Of a stretch of DNA of 64,000 bases, positions 48,405 through 60,800 are shown piece by piece. The notes under the pieces are model-generated. The model worked only from the letters and a program-made list of their open reading frames with translations. It had not been told where the DNA came from and searched no databases. The translations under genes and the position numbers were made by a program. This DNA is from Himantopus leucocephalus (lineage: Eukaryota; Chordata; Aves; Charadriiformes; Recurvirostridae). The DNA lies in assembly GCA_003993805.1 (NCBI GenBank), contig RSEF01000017.1:8247111-8311110 (forward strand), in the 5' to 3' direction. The number at the start of each line of letters is the position of its first letter. Within the stretch, counting starts at the first letter, position 1.

Positions 48405-48512
48405 TATGTCATCACGTTAAATAATTAAGTCTGTTCCATCTTTACCTACTGACAATGTGGCACTTAATTAAGTGGTTTAATTAGAAGCTGGCAGCTTTAA
48501 TTAAGTTTAGGA
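48405..48512. promoter_or_regulatory. Dense homeodomain-site cluster with palindromic NK-type site
   Basis: Within about 100 bases there are four TAATTA cores: near 48421, inside 48461-48474, near 48478 and near 48498. The second sits in CACTTAATTAAGTG (48461-48474), a perfect 14-base palindrome whose arms each carry the NKX2-type word TTAAGTG. The surroundings are non-coding. Such clustering is common in developmental enhancers; the bound factor and target are unknown. Confidence 0.4.
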
Positions 48513-48974
48513 CTGTAGAGGTGACTGGGAGCCTCCAGCTGAGTTGCAGAGCCTTTCCCTGGGGGAGAAACGGGGGCTGCTGGCGAGGGAGAAACCTTTG
48601 CTCCCTTGTCCATCGTCCTTAGTTACACCAGGGAGGGAACCCCCATCCCGCTGTGTCCTCCCCGCCATGTCCCTGCTGCTGAGAGGGTGGGTGGTTTGGG
48701 CACCCTTTGCTCAGACATTCGGGAGAGCAGAGCTCTTGGCTGGGCCCATGCAGCAGGAGGGAGAGAGGAGGGCTATGGCCAGGTGGATGGGTGGGCTTAG
48801 AAGGAGGCGGGTTGGGAGCCACGGGCTCTGCCCAGCGGCACCCATGTCTCCTCTCTGTGGCTAAACCCGCTGACCAGCCGGGATGGACGGCTGGGGGCAG
48901 GACAGGTATCGGGGGTGAGGGCTGCGGTGGGTTTAGGAACAGCATCTGCAATTCTAGACCATGCCCGGGGCTGT

Positions 48975-49140
48975 CTAAAAGATGTATTGCTTTTTAATAA
49001 TGTAAATATGTAAATATTACTGAGGTGCCATTAATCCTTGTTGCCTCAACATGATACTACTCTTAAGAACAAATGTAATAAGATATTATTAATATGCAAA
49101 GTAATAGTGCATTAACCTGACTAACACCAATAAATCGCAG
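48975..49140. other. AT-rich island, candidate conserved non-coding element
   Basis: 'ttaataatgtaaatatgtaaatatt', 'gccattaatccttg' and 'agatattattaatatgcaaagtaatagtgcattaac' give many ATTA cores and a POU-like 'atatgcaaa'. It is bounded on the right by GC-rich DNA at about 49145. Confidence 0.3.
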
Positions 49141-50089
49141 AGCTTAGCACAAAGTGAGAAGTCGCTCCCGGAGCAGCCAGCACCCCGCTCGCCGTGGGGC
49201 CATCTCCGGCACCAGCCCGGGCTCTGCAGCGCAGAAGAACCCTGGTTTGCCCCGGAGGAACCCTTGGCCCGGGGAAACCAAGCAGCTGGGAAGGAGCAAG
49301 GAGGCCCCGGGAGAGCAGGAGGGTAGGAGCCAGCTACCCCTGCAAACCCCGCTCCTACCGTCCTTACTTTGGAGCAAAAGCCCTAACTGCTGAGGCTCCT
49401 TTTTCAAAGCCTCACATGTTTTCCTAAGGGATTTCTTGACCGCTCTCGTAACAGGTTTGTTTTAAACCCTGTTGCAAGTGTGTATTAGGAGGCAGAGTCT
49501 TGTTGGTCCCAGAAGCGTGGAAGTTAACCCAGGCTTTGTGCCGGCCAAGCCTTCATCTCATCAGTTGTTGGATTTTTCTCCCAAGAAGCTGTGTCTCTAT
49601 TCACAGACCCAAAGTCCAGCTCTGTTAAAAGCTTCAACCCCCCGGCTCCCACTGCCTGCCTTTGGTGGTGTATTTCCTCTTGAAATACAAGCGCATGCGG
49701 GGATTAAAAACTGGACTGACTGCCCTGATTTACACTTGCCAGGCTGCGAGGGCAGGCTGTCGCCACCTCTCCTCGGACCCAGCTTGAAGCTGTGTGAACG
49801 GGGGGAAGAACACACGGCAGACCAAAAGGAGCAGGGGAAGCCATAAAGTCTGAATTTAGGGCTTGAAAAGGAAATTATTCTGTGCAAATGGCTGCTTCAG
49901 TTCAAATCAGCCCTGCCTTGTAAATCCTGCTCATCCTTCTCACAAGGGAAACCCGGTGAAATAACCAATATTTCAGCAGCACACAGACTTCTGGAGACCT
50001 TCACCTCTCGGTGTCCTCTGAGCCCCGCACCCGGGCATGGGACTGGAGAGCAATTCAGGCACGAACACGGCTATGGTTTATGCAAAAAT

Positions 50090-50420
50090 TAACCTGTTGC
50101 CCTTACTTGGGTCAAAGTAATTCTGTTTAATTTGGTAATCTGGGCCCTTTATCATTAATGAGTCCCTGGGGGCTGGGGGTCACAGCATCTCTTTTTTGGC
50201 TGGAGAGAGCAGCAGAGATTATTGTTAATATTCAGGCTTTTCAATAGAGCAGAAAGAGCTTTTGCTATTGACAGCACTGCTGGTTTTCACCTCATTGCTG
50301 AATGGAAATTGCCAAATTAATCTCTCATTAGATCTGAAATTAATCCTTACTTTCATGATTAATGAACCTCAGAACCACAGATTTACCTGGGTAGACTATA
50401 TTGAGAAATTGTATGCAATA
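50090..50420. other. AT-rich island, candidate conserved non-coding element
   Basis: A 330-base AT-rich segment with 'ttctgtttaatttggtaatctg', 'atcattaatgag', 'tgccaaattaatctctcattag' and 'gaaattaatcc'. Motif density is high and there is no open frame of interest. It lies directly upstream of a likely ancient LINE remnant at 50.56 kb. Confidence 0.3.
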
Positions 50421-50564
50421 GATGTCTGCAAATAACCAAGAGTGTATCCAAGAAAAGGAGTGAAAAAATAATTATTCTTGCTTCCCCTTTGTACAAGAAT
50501 TAAGTGACACACAGTAAAACTATCATGCAGTTGAACTATCAGGTCGCATTTTTTTCCCTACAGC

Positions 50565-50625
50565 ATCAACGAACTGTGGAACTCACTGCTGGAGGAGGTT
50601 GTGTCAACCATCACTGTGAAGGAGC
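50565..50625 (+). mobile_element. Probable ancient CR1/L3-type LINE remnant
   Basis: 'aacgaactgtggaactcactgctggaggaggttgtgt' resembles the 'tgtggaactc-ctgccacaggaggttgtg' block that many vertebrate CR1/L3 elements share near their 3' end. Only about 60 bases are recognisable and the typical tail is absent, so this is either very old or a chance resemblance. Confidence 0.4.
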
Positions 50626-53329
50626 TGGAAAAAGACTACACTAATTTGTGCATTGCACGTCCATCTGCTGCTTTCAGCCCCGGCGGTCTGTAGTCGGTGG
50701 GTTGCTGAGGGCTGGAGGGGCAGCAGTGAGCAGCAGTGAGCAGCAGGACTGCCCTTTTTTTCAAACTCTCCCCCTCTGCATTTGCTGCTGCCTCCTTAGA
50801 GGTGGCTCCGGGGCTGTGGATGCTCACAGGGCAGGTTGCAATGTCTCGCATGGATATCAATGAAACCATTCCAAACTCATGTAGACAAGGCTTTAGGCCA
50901 ACCAAAAGAGCTCAGTTTTATTTGCCCGAGCTGTTTCTGTCTCTGTCTCTTCACCAACGCGCTCCTTGCGTGCTCTACCAGGGCTCCTCTTTCTCCTCTT
51001 GCCCGGCTAACTGGAGCAGCCGGTTGGAGCTCTCTGTGCACAAACTGCATTTCCCTCTCCAGAATGTGAACCCTTCCTTTCCTTCCAGGGTTTCTTTTAT
51101 ACATCATCATTTTAGTAGGCCCTATTGTACTGGAAATCTGTTTGCCACATGTTAGCTGGAGCTCATCTGCTAACATCCTTGGTTAAATATTCATGGAGAG
51201 GTGGCTATTAAACTGGGGGCGAGAACTCAGGTTACGCAGTGGAGATGAGAAGGGTGCGCTGGCAGGGGAGACCGACTCGATATCAAGTTAAAAACCCTCG
51301 TGGAAATGACTTACCCCACATAAGGCCTGGGTAGGTGAGGCAGGAAAAAATTCTGATGGCATTGTGCTGCTGAAGTACATTAATTACCGCAACGCGATCA
51401 GGAAAGCGGCGTATTGGGCAGCCTGGAGCCCTAAGGAGCACACCTCCGGCAGCAGGTGAAGTCCTGCGTGAGCTTGTGGCAATTAAAGAAGCAAGAGGGA
51501 ATTTCCAAATGGGTTGGGCTTTTAACGGGGGAAGAGAAATGAAGTGTCCTTGCACAGCACGTGTCCACGCCCACGTGCATGGGGCAAGGAGATGGGGTGG
51601 ACAGGGAACAGCATCAAACCCGCTGTTCCAGTCCAGATGAGCGACTCAAGCGCCGCTGCAGCGAGGAAGTGCTGCTTGGGCAGGGGATGGGGACGGTGGC
51701 CTGTGGCTTTGCAGGAGGTGGCCGGGGCAGACCACCCAGCGGGCTCCTCCACCGCCTCCTCCTTGGCCATTAACTCCCACAACCTGGGGGCAGGAACAAT
51801 AAGGGCAAAAGGACAAGAGAGCAGAAGTCAGTCCGGGGTGTCGGGTAACCGGTTACCTGAGCTCTGCCCAAAGGTAACTTCCTCATGAATAGCCCGCAAG
51901 CGCTCAGCCGAACACCCGCATGCGAAGCTGGTGAATTATGCAGGGCAGCGGGCTGCGCTGAGCAGATGGCATCGCTGCCGAAACGTGAGCAGCCCCACTA
52001 CACAAAACACAAAGCCCAGCAATTAACCTTTTCGAAGGTTTCCTCTTGTCTGGGGGATTAAACCTCCTCCAACCCCCCCTGCGCTCCACTCCTACCCGAG
52101 AGAAAAGAGTAATCCCCCAAATAAATAAGGGAAATAGATTTCGCTACCTCCAGCAGCCCTGTGAGATTGTCTCACGGGCTCCCAGCCCTCCACCCGAATA
52201 CCAGCGGGTCTGAAGAGAGAGCAGGAGGAGCGAGAGCTCCGGGCTCTGTGTGGCACTTGCCCTTCCCGGCAGCAGCAGCCTCTGGTTTTGTGCCAGCCCT
52301 GGGATTGCTCCCCATTCCCACACTTCCCCGCACCCCAGGCACATCCAGCTCCTACCAAACCAGCGAGTCCCGGGACTGCTGTTGCACAGCTCGCATCTGC
52401 GAACTGGATGTGCGGAGCCACCCAAGCAAACGGACCTCCCTGGCTGAGGCACAACAGTGTCTGCACGGTCTGGGGCGCAGCGGGGTCCACGGTGCTGCTC
52501 TCTCGTACCAAGAGTCATTTTCTCTCTCCCTCATACCCGAGGACAGCAGGGTCACTCCGGAGTGACCGATAGCAGGACCAGTGCAGAGCCACTGCAGCTG
52601 CAGGCTGCTTGTGCAAGCAATGCGACACCACAGCTCGGGGGCTTGTCACCGCCCCAAACCTATGCCATCCTGTTATTCTTCTTTGAGATGAATCTTTGGC
52701 TCCAGAGGATGCCTGGAATCTGTTTGGGATTCAGTTTTTATTTACATCCCCAAGCTTCAGCATTTTATTCTTTCCAGAGCCTGTCCTGCTGGAGCCCGGG
52801 CCAGGGCTGATTTACGAGAAGGAAATAAAAGGAGAATAAATCATTTTTTAAATGAAGAGAGCAAATTGATCTTTTCCTCTTAGAGTGAAAAAGATCCCAC
52901 TATTTGCAATTAAAAAGGTCTATGGCCACGATTACTGGGTTAGAAGGAGAGCGGACAAAAGAGAAGGGGCATGTCACGGGTTTTGTTCGTGAACCTCTTC
53001 TCCCCTGAGCCCAAACTTACAGGCACCTCGCTGGAACAGGCAACACACTCAGAAACCTTCGAGCCTCCAACCTGCACTCGGAAAACGGGCAGAGTGGATT
53101 TCATCCTTTGAAATGCAACTCCAACGAGGGTTTGGCTTCGCTAAAGACAGGAAAACTGGGGCACGTTCCCTTTCGCCCCCCCCTGCTCCCCCTTGGCAGC
53201 AGCCTGGTGACCACACAGTGCGGTAGGGAAGGAAAACATGAACAGGGGCAACGAGTTACTATTTAAAGGAAAAAAATATGTATCACATGCCAGGCATTCA
53301 CCTTGGTGTGTGACAAAAGCTATTATTTT

Positions 53330-53500
53330 AACTATGATACTTAATCCTCTTCATAATTAAACTGATTAATTCACAACAATGGAGTCTATATTGCCTAATA
53401 CTTTTAATTAACAAAGTGTCGTACATATACTGGCAAAGCATTACTGGCATGCTTCCTATGCAATACACTTAATTCTGTAATAAATTATTAGTACAAATGA
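53330..53500. promoter_or_regulatory. Candidate enhancer with SOX and homeodomain words
   Basis: A SOX-type ACAACAATGG at 53373-53382 is flanked at once by 'cataattaaactgattaatt' on the left, and 'cttttaattaac' and 'gtaataaattattag' follow to the right. The segment is AT-rich and non-coding. Adjacent SOX and homeodomain sites are common in neural enhancers, but activity here is inference. Confidence 0.3.
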
Positions 53501-56500
53501 CTAAGATACATTGCACCCTGGAAGAGACTGGCAAGAGAGAAGGATTTCAGACTCTTGGCCACTGGTCGGACCATCATGGAGCAGAAGAGATGCCAGATCC
53601 TTTCCTCATTTTCTGTGGTGCTCTGCAGTCGGGACAGTGTCTGTCCCTGCTGGGGACATTGGTGCTTTCGCAAATGGCAATTCTGCTCCAGACGTCAGAG
53701 AAAGCCAAGACAGTTTCTTTGTTGCTTTCAAGGGATCCTGCCTAGAGATAGGCCAGGATGACGTTCCTTTATCTCAGCACAAAAGCAAAGTGTCCCTAAA
53801 AGATGGATACTTGTACCGCTTGACCTGGAGGCTTTGCTTGTTTTCCAGCTGAGGTCCTAATCTGACTGATTTTTGCATGGGGATTTTGCCTGCACCAGTT
53901 TTTAAGATCTAGACTGTTGCTGCTAAATGGGGTGTTCCTCATTCAGGATCAACGCAAGGTACAAAAAATAAGCTCTTGATATTCAGTGCACCAAGGTCAG
54001 AGAGGGATGAAAGTTAGTTTTACAGTTAGCATGAAGTTTAATGCAAAAAATTCACTCCGCTGGTGCCTGGGGAAGACTAGGGAAAGGTAAACTCTGTGTG
54101 CAAGCACAGCGATGCCGACGGCTACAGCACCTCCAGAAAGAGCTGACTACAGAGCCAGTTCTGCTCCTGCTCGTCCCAGTGTACAGTGACTCAAGTCAAT
54201 GTAGGGAGACTCCAGCAAGGAAAAGTGGGGTTACCAGGGGAAGAAAGCACCCGAAAGGGAACCAGCCACCAGTACAGCAGGACTTGGCCCCCGGGGCATG
54301 ATGGACTTCAGGGCAGAGGGATCCATCTCTGCCAGCAGTTGTCCCCATACAAAGTTGGTTTAGAGCCCCTGGAGGAGTTTTCTGTGGGTGGGCATGCCGG
54401 AGCACCTGTCACATCCACATGGTCCTCACACGGCAGAGCAGCCCGTGCCTGTGCACGTGTCTTGCTGCCGAGCTGTGAGGTTAGAGGTGACTGATGTTTT
54501 TATGAATGGTCATTAGGTCTGAGAAGGAAACTATGTCTTGTAAAGTAAGGATATGAAGGTTAATGGAAGGTTTCTGTGTTTTCCCAGGTTTCTTACAAAT
54601 TAGTTAAGAGACAAATACCCTGGGGCCACATGCAAAGCAAAATTCATTCCTGCAACTTTTATTGAATCACAGTTGAAGAACCTCACGGTCAGAGGTCACC
54701 AGTGTTGCTTTAAGACACAATGACTGGGGTCAAGCTAATTAGCACCAGGGATCACATCACAGGCTTTTCCCTTTTCTCCTTGTTTCCGAGTCCTCTCTGA
54801 CCCCGGATCAGAGCCTCCCAGTCCCCACTTGTCTGCCGTTACCTGGCTGACAGACCGCTGGCTTAGCTCAGACACTCAGCTGGAGAAACCTCCAGGTTTC
54901 TTCCTCTTTCGGTTCAATTTGCAACCGGACAGGAGACAACCTATGGCAAACATAACTGTATCCCTCTCTCCAAATGGTGTCAGCTGTGCTGCAGCTCAGC
55001 ACAACAGGATGGGAGAAAAAAGAAAGGGATGTGGAGAGCTGGGAGGGAAATAACATCCCCCTGAATCAGAGTTTCAGTGTGGCATGCCATTTCTTCATGG
55101 CAGTCCTCATACACACTTATATCCAAAAATTATCCGTATGGAGTTGACATTAAAGGATTGTGCTGAACACAATCAAGAGACCGAACACAAGAGATCAAGA
55201 AACTAGGACCTCGGTGTTACAGCACATTGCCTAGTGCTTCTTCTGGCTGTGCTCACTCCCTTGCGAGGACCCCAGATGGGCCACTTGGCCCCGCTCTGCC
55301 ATCTGAGGGGGCTGATGCTGGTCACCTATGCAGGACAGCGGAACCTCAGGGACCAGCAAGGGGCATTAGGGAGGTGGGTGGAAGACAATGGGAATATGCT
55401 CTCCCTTTTCTGGTGTATTTGTTTTGTTACCGCTTTTATTATTACGGCTCCTGTTTGCTGGAGAGCCGTACCCATAACTGATAATGGTGCTAAGGGACCC
55501 ACACCAACCGCAGCCGAAGGGTTTTCAGCAACATCCAGGTGCATGCCAAAGCAGATTCCTTGGCTGTGTTTTCCCTGGGGTGGCCCTGCAGAGGCCGTGG
55601 GCTTGCTATGCAGAGATGTTGTTTGCCCAGGGCCGAGCACGTCTCCTGCCTGTCCCTCCTGTCCCTGGGCAAGGTGGGCCAGCACCACCTCTCCTTTGAC
55701 TGGCAGATCTGAGCCCATTGTGCTGGGTCAGCACATCACAATGATGAGTTTCATGCAAAAGCTGAGCCTAGCCCCAGTCTCATAAATTTGTTATACATTA
55801 CATCCAATTAATGTAAATTATTACAGTGACTAAATAACAGCTCTGCCATCGGATAGGGGAATAATCATAAGTGAGCCTGCAACTTCCCAAGGTCCAACTG
55901 AATTAACCCTTTCCCCCGTCTCCACTGGACCTGGTGTGAGAGCTGAGTACCAGCCCTACTTCTTTGACTGCAGGAGCGGAGTCTGCCTGATCCAATGCTC
56001 TTATCACCATCCATGAAGGTCTGGGCAACACCAAAGCGATCACAGTAACTGCAGCTGCCTACCGACAAACACAGCGTCTGTCCTTCCAGTCACCAAGTAA
56101 GAGACATGTGGATGCAGCAGTGGAAGGAGAGAAATATGCTGGTACCTGCCGAGAGAGGCCAGCATTTCACCTGACTGAGGAGGGCCATGCTCAGGAGCAG
56201 AGGGATATGGCCTTTATTTCCCGCTCCCCAAGGCACAGAACCAGTCCGAGCTGGCCACCCACCTCCCAGGGAAGCACAGCCAGAAGGTATTGACCCTGGC
56301 ACCACCACTTCACACACCTGTCTACCCTCCAATGTGCAAAACGTGATGTGCCCCTGTGGACACGGAGCTCAGGGTGTGTACAGAGCATCGCCTGGCAGGG
56401 CAAACATGGAAATGTAGTCCTGTCTCACGGGCAGATTTAGTGCGTGCTTTTGGGGGCTTGCGGTCAGAGTGCCCCAGGCAGGGAGTTTATGCTCATCAGA

Positions 56501-57784
56501 AATGCCTCCAAGCACCTGTGCTGCTGAGACCTGGAGGGACCCTGCTGTGTTTTTCAAGGCAGAAGTGATCATCAATGTTTGCAATAATTCCTGGGCTCAG
56601 ATTAAATGGAATAAAGGCACAAGTTCAGAGCAATAAATAAATAGTCCTCTTCCTGCCTCAACGTGCTTCTCATGGATTCATTCGCAAGCTTTCCTGCATC
56701 GTGTTCCTCCTTGGCTTGCTTGTGCCCAGCTCCTCGTGGTACCCGTTTCACCTTGGCAGAGCAGCCCACAAATCATAGTGACACACCAATCAAGGGATCT
56801 GGAAATTTTTACACCACTCTGCCTCTTGAAAGATGAGTCACCTTCTGCACCACATTCCTGGCCATCCAGATAAATCTGTCACAAACTTCTCTTTCCCTCA
56901 AGGTGCAAAATTCTTCCCCTTTTTCAGTAGAGCTGTATTTCCTCTTTTCAAGCTCCTCTTTCTTGCCCCAACACACATTCACACCCCTCAGCCATCTCAG
57001 TATATTTCTCCCTTTGTTCCTGTTTCACTGACAACTTCATCCTAATAGTCTCCTCAAAGGGATGATGAATGCATAAGCTGCATATTGATCACTGCAGTGA
57101 TTGATTACTAGATCTCTTTGACAGATGAGCCTACTAAGGTAGTTGCCAATATGGAGGTATGGATGGCAGGGCCCCCTTGTACAACAGTCTAATGGTATCT
57201 GACCTGATAGGGCAGAAAGGCAACTCCCTCATTTCAGCAGGAAGAAAGGCCTCTTTATACTCTTTATAAAATAATTCATAGGAAACTTAAAACACTCAGA
57301 CACAGAGAGATTGCAAATGGGGAAATATGATGGATTATGGGTTGAAAGGAGCCGACTTCTGGAAGCTAAATTGATCCCCAGGAAAATGTTTTTGTCTGCT
57401 GTGAAAAATGGGCAATATCTCAGCAGCTCTGGAGGGCTATAATCTGGAAAATAATTTGCTTTTGATTTCTTTTAGTTTCATGCAGGTTTTTTTTTTTATT
57501 TTAAGTTGGTTCCTTGCAGGCTTTGTTGCTCAGCCGGGAGAATCAGTGATGAAACGGGCAAGGGATTAACCATGCCGACAAATACGAGCTGATCCTTACT
57601 TATGGTTATAAAGCCCTCACCCCACCCATTGTCACTTACTCCACGGGAGATGTTACATCCCCTGCAAGAAGCACTCTGCCAACCAAAAAAAGAGAAGTCA
57701 AGCACATAATTGAATATGAGTGCATATGTGAGAAGTTAGGGAATCTCCAGGCGTGATCCTGCAGAGCTCTGCAATCAATGTGTT

Positions 57785-57800
57785 ACACACACACACACAC
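57785..57800. repeat. (AC)8 microsatellite
   Basis: Eight AC units in ordinary intergenic DNA. Confidence 0.9.
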
Positions 57801-60800
57801 TCATTTTCTAAATGTTTTCCGGTGGCCGGCGGACCTCACTAACAAGACAGTGCACAAGGATTGCTCAGTCTCCTTACTCAGTCTGTGCTCAGCGAGAAAA
57901 CCTCTGCGTGTGTCCCTGTGAAAAGGGAGTAAACGCTTTGTGGAGAACTGCCAGCAACAAACAGCCACGCAGGGAGAGCATCCCATCAGCAAGGGAGGTT
58001 GCCGGGGTCTGTGCTTCACCCGCTGAGCAATTCTGCTGCAGAGCTCTGACTCCGTCCCAGAACTACAGAAGTGCAGGGCAAAACGAAGAGCAAACTGACT
58101 TTTCCTAACCCCCTCCAACTCAACGTGCTTAATGACTGTTAAAAAGTCACGGTGCACAGCTCCTCAGCGAGGCAGCTACAGCACCATCCCTGTTTGTGGA
58201 CAGGGCATCGTAGAATCAGGATTCTGATCAGGAAATCGGGAAGCTGAGGCCTGGAAAAATAATGGGTAACCTCAGATCTCAAGAGCTTGAGTGGGACTGA
58301 TTCTGGGGTCGCAGAGCCAGCTGAAGTCAGAGCTAGGGTCAAAACCGAGGGGCTTTTTATTTACTGCTTCTGCACTCTCGTCACAAGGGTGTCCTGCCGC
58401 CCTGGCTTAGGGGCCGGTAAGAGAGAGAACATAGGATCAGTCAGTAAAATGCATTTAGAAGCTTCCCTTCAAAAGAGGAGTTTCTCTGGCTCTCATTTTT
58501 AATTCAGCTTCCCGCTTCTACTGCTAATAACGAGAAATGTTGTTCTGGCAACAAATAGAAGAGTTTTCTCTGAGTTCAAAGTGCTAAGAATAAAATTTAT
58601 AGAGAGGTAGTTACAGCCTCCCAGTGCCTGGAAATTCCTTGGCAGTAGGCTTTTGCTCCAGAGAAATATTGAATCGATGGTGTGCTAACAGCTCAGGAGC
58701 CTATTACAATAACATGCATACCTTGAGCCCAGACAATCAATAACTCAGCAGGATGCAGCTACCAGAAAACAACAACAAATTAGTTAGATTTCCATAGACT
58801 ATACATTTGGTGAGTAATAATCAGTAAGTAGAAATGAACCTAGGCTGGAGAGATCACTGAGCCAAATGGAGATCTTTTATTCATGGCTTCCACTACTGCA
58901 TTCACCGAGTAGGATGTTTGTAGAGGGCTTCAGCCCTGTAAATATACATGTGCATATTTGACTTTACAGATATTCCTACTGAGCTCAGTTATTTTATTGT
59001 TAGCAGGACTGCGTTTGCAGAGGTTTTTCAGTGTAAGCCAGTACAGAGGTCCAGTAGCGAAAGACCGTCAGGCTTAAATGTAACGTATCTTCTTATTTGC
59101 ACATTCCTACTTTGAGGTACAGCTGAAGATGCCCTCTGCCTATCAGTAAATACAGCCCAGAGGTCAAATATTCCTCAGTTTACATATTACTGCTGCTGAC
59201 TTATATTCTTAGAAGTCAGCCAGAATTGACCTCTGGCTGTATAAAGCACTTTGAGCATAAGAGCTCTCAGAACAGGAGAACCACAAATCACCAGGTCTAA
59301 GTACTACAGTTTTAAGGCTGCTTCCATGGTATCTATACAACCAAAGTGCAGTTGCGTTGGAGAGATCTAAGTTTATTTTTCTCTCTCTAGAATAAAGAGC
59401 ATCTAAATTTCTTTTTGATCATAGATACCTATAAAAAGTTGATTAGCTCCTTACTGCTAGAGCTTCTATTAACTAAAGCTAAACAACAAAGAAAAGCTTG
59501 CAAAAGCACAGGTGACATCCACCCCCCCCCCCAAACGAATTAATTGGGGCCACAGTTGTGGCTGCCCTGCCCCTCGCAGCTTTGTGTCTCAGCAGCAACC
59601 TTACATTTTGCCCAACACCTTCACAGAAGGGGAGGGGGCACAAATGATGATCTAAATTACACTTGGCTAAACTCAAAGCAGCTCAACTTATTCACCTAAG
59701 TGTAAAATTAGATCAGAAAGTAGCCCTAGAGCATTAGAATTTTAAATGTTTCTCACGCTCATTGAGTAGGCAATTTCTGAGGAGCCAGATTTCATGAGCT
59801 GCTAGCTGATTTTATCTGCTCAGGTATTAAAGGCTCCTATTCTTGACAGATTTTAAGGAGCCTTTTTTCTGAATACAAGGTTTTATTTGGTAGCAATTTC
59901 TCCTTTAGAGCAAACTGGAGCTCAATCTACTCAGATCCTTATAGCTCAGAGCTTCTATGGGATATTCCTCTCAACTAACATAACATACCTGCCAGCAATA
60001 TCTAGGGTACCCATTTGTGCTCCTTTTCAGATAAATACCATTCCTAAAATCCCTCTAAGATTGTACTTTCCAGTAGAACCAGCCCTTGCAGCTTCACTAA
60101 GAGAATATTTGGATTATTCAGTATCTGCTGAGAAAGGAAAGGAAAGAAAAGGCTACGGTTGCCTGCTGGTCTGGAAGGGCTTTTCCCAGCCCCCAGGAGA
60201 AGGCTGGCTGGGAAGTGGCGAACAGGATTCACCTGGAGGCATTTACACAGCTGTGGGCTGTAAAGAGCCCTGAGCCTCTGCCCAGCATGCAGCGTGGCTC
60301 TGCTTGGTAGGAAGAGGTTTAGTAAGCAGGTCTAATAAACCACTTTGGGCAGAATTAATTAGGACTCCTGCTAGCTAGCTAGGAAATTTGCGTCTGAATG
60401 TTGTGCCTGCTCTGATTTGTATTGCCACCTGAAACACAAATACCACATAGGATGCGTTATAGAGATATATTAGATTATTGCTTTTAGTAAAGTCTAAACA
60501 TCTACCGCAAGTTCTCTGAAGAAAGGACGTCTGCATTAGAAGTGGCCTTCTTCAACAGGAGAGATCATTCATAGCTTGTGATATTAGTCATAAAAGCTTT
60601 TAATTACATAGTCCTCATTCTGACTGGATCTAGTGAGCAGCTACATCTGCAAATGACACCAAGCAGAGTACTGAACAAGTGTATACTTGCCTGTGTATTT
60701 ATTTTGATTTCACATTCATGACTTAATTATTTTTCGTTTATAAGAAACACAAATTTCCAAAAGGAATAAGAATCCCTATATTAACCCAAAACTTCTGGAG

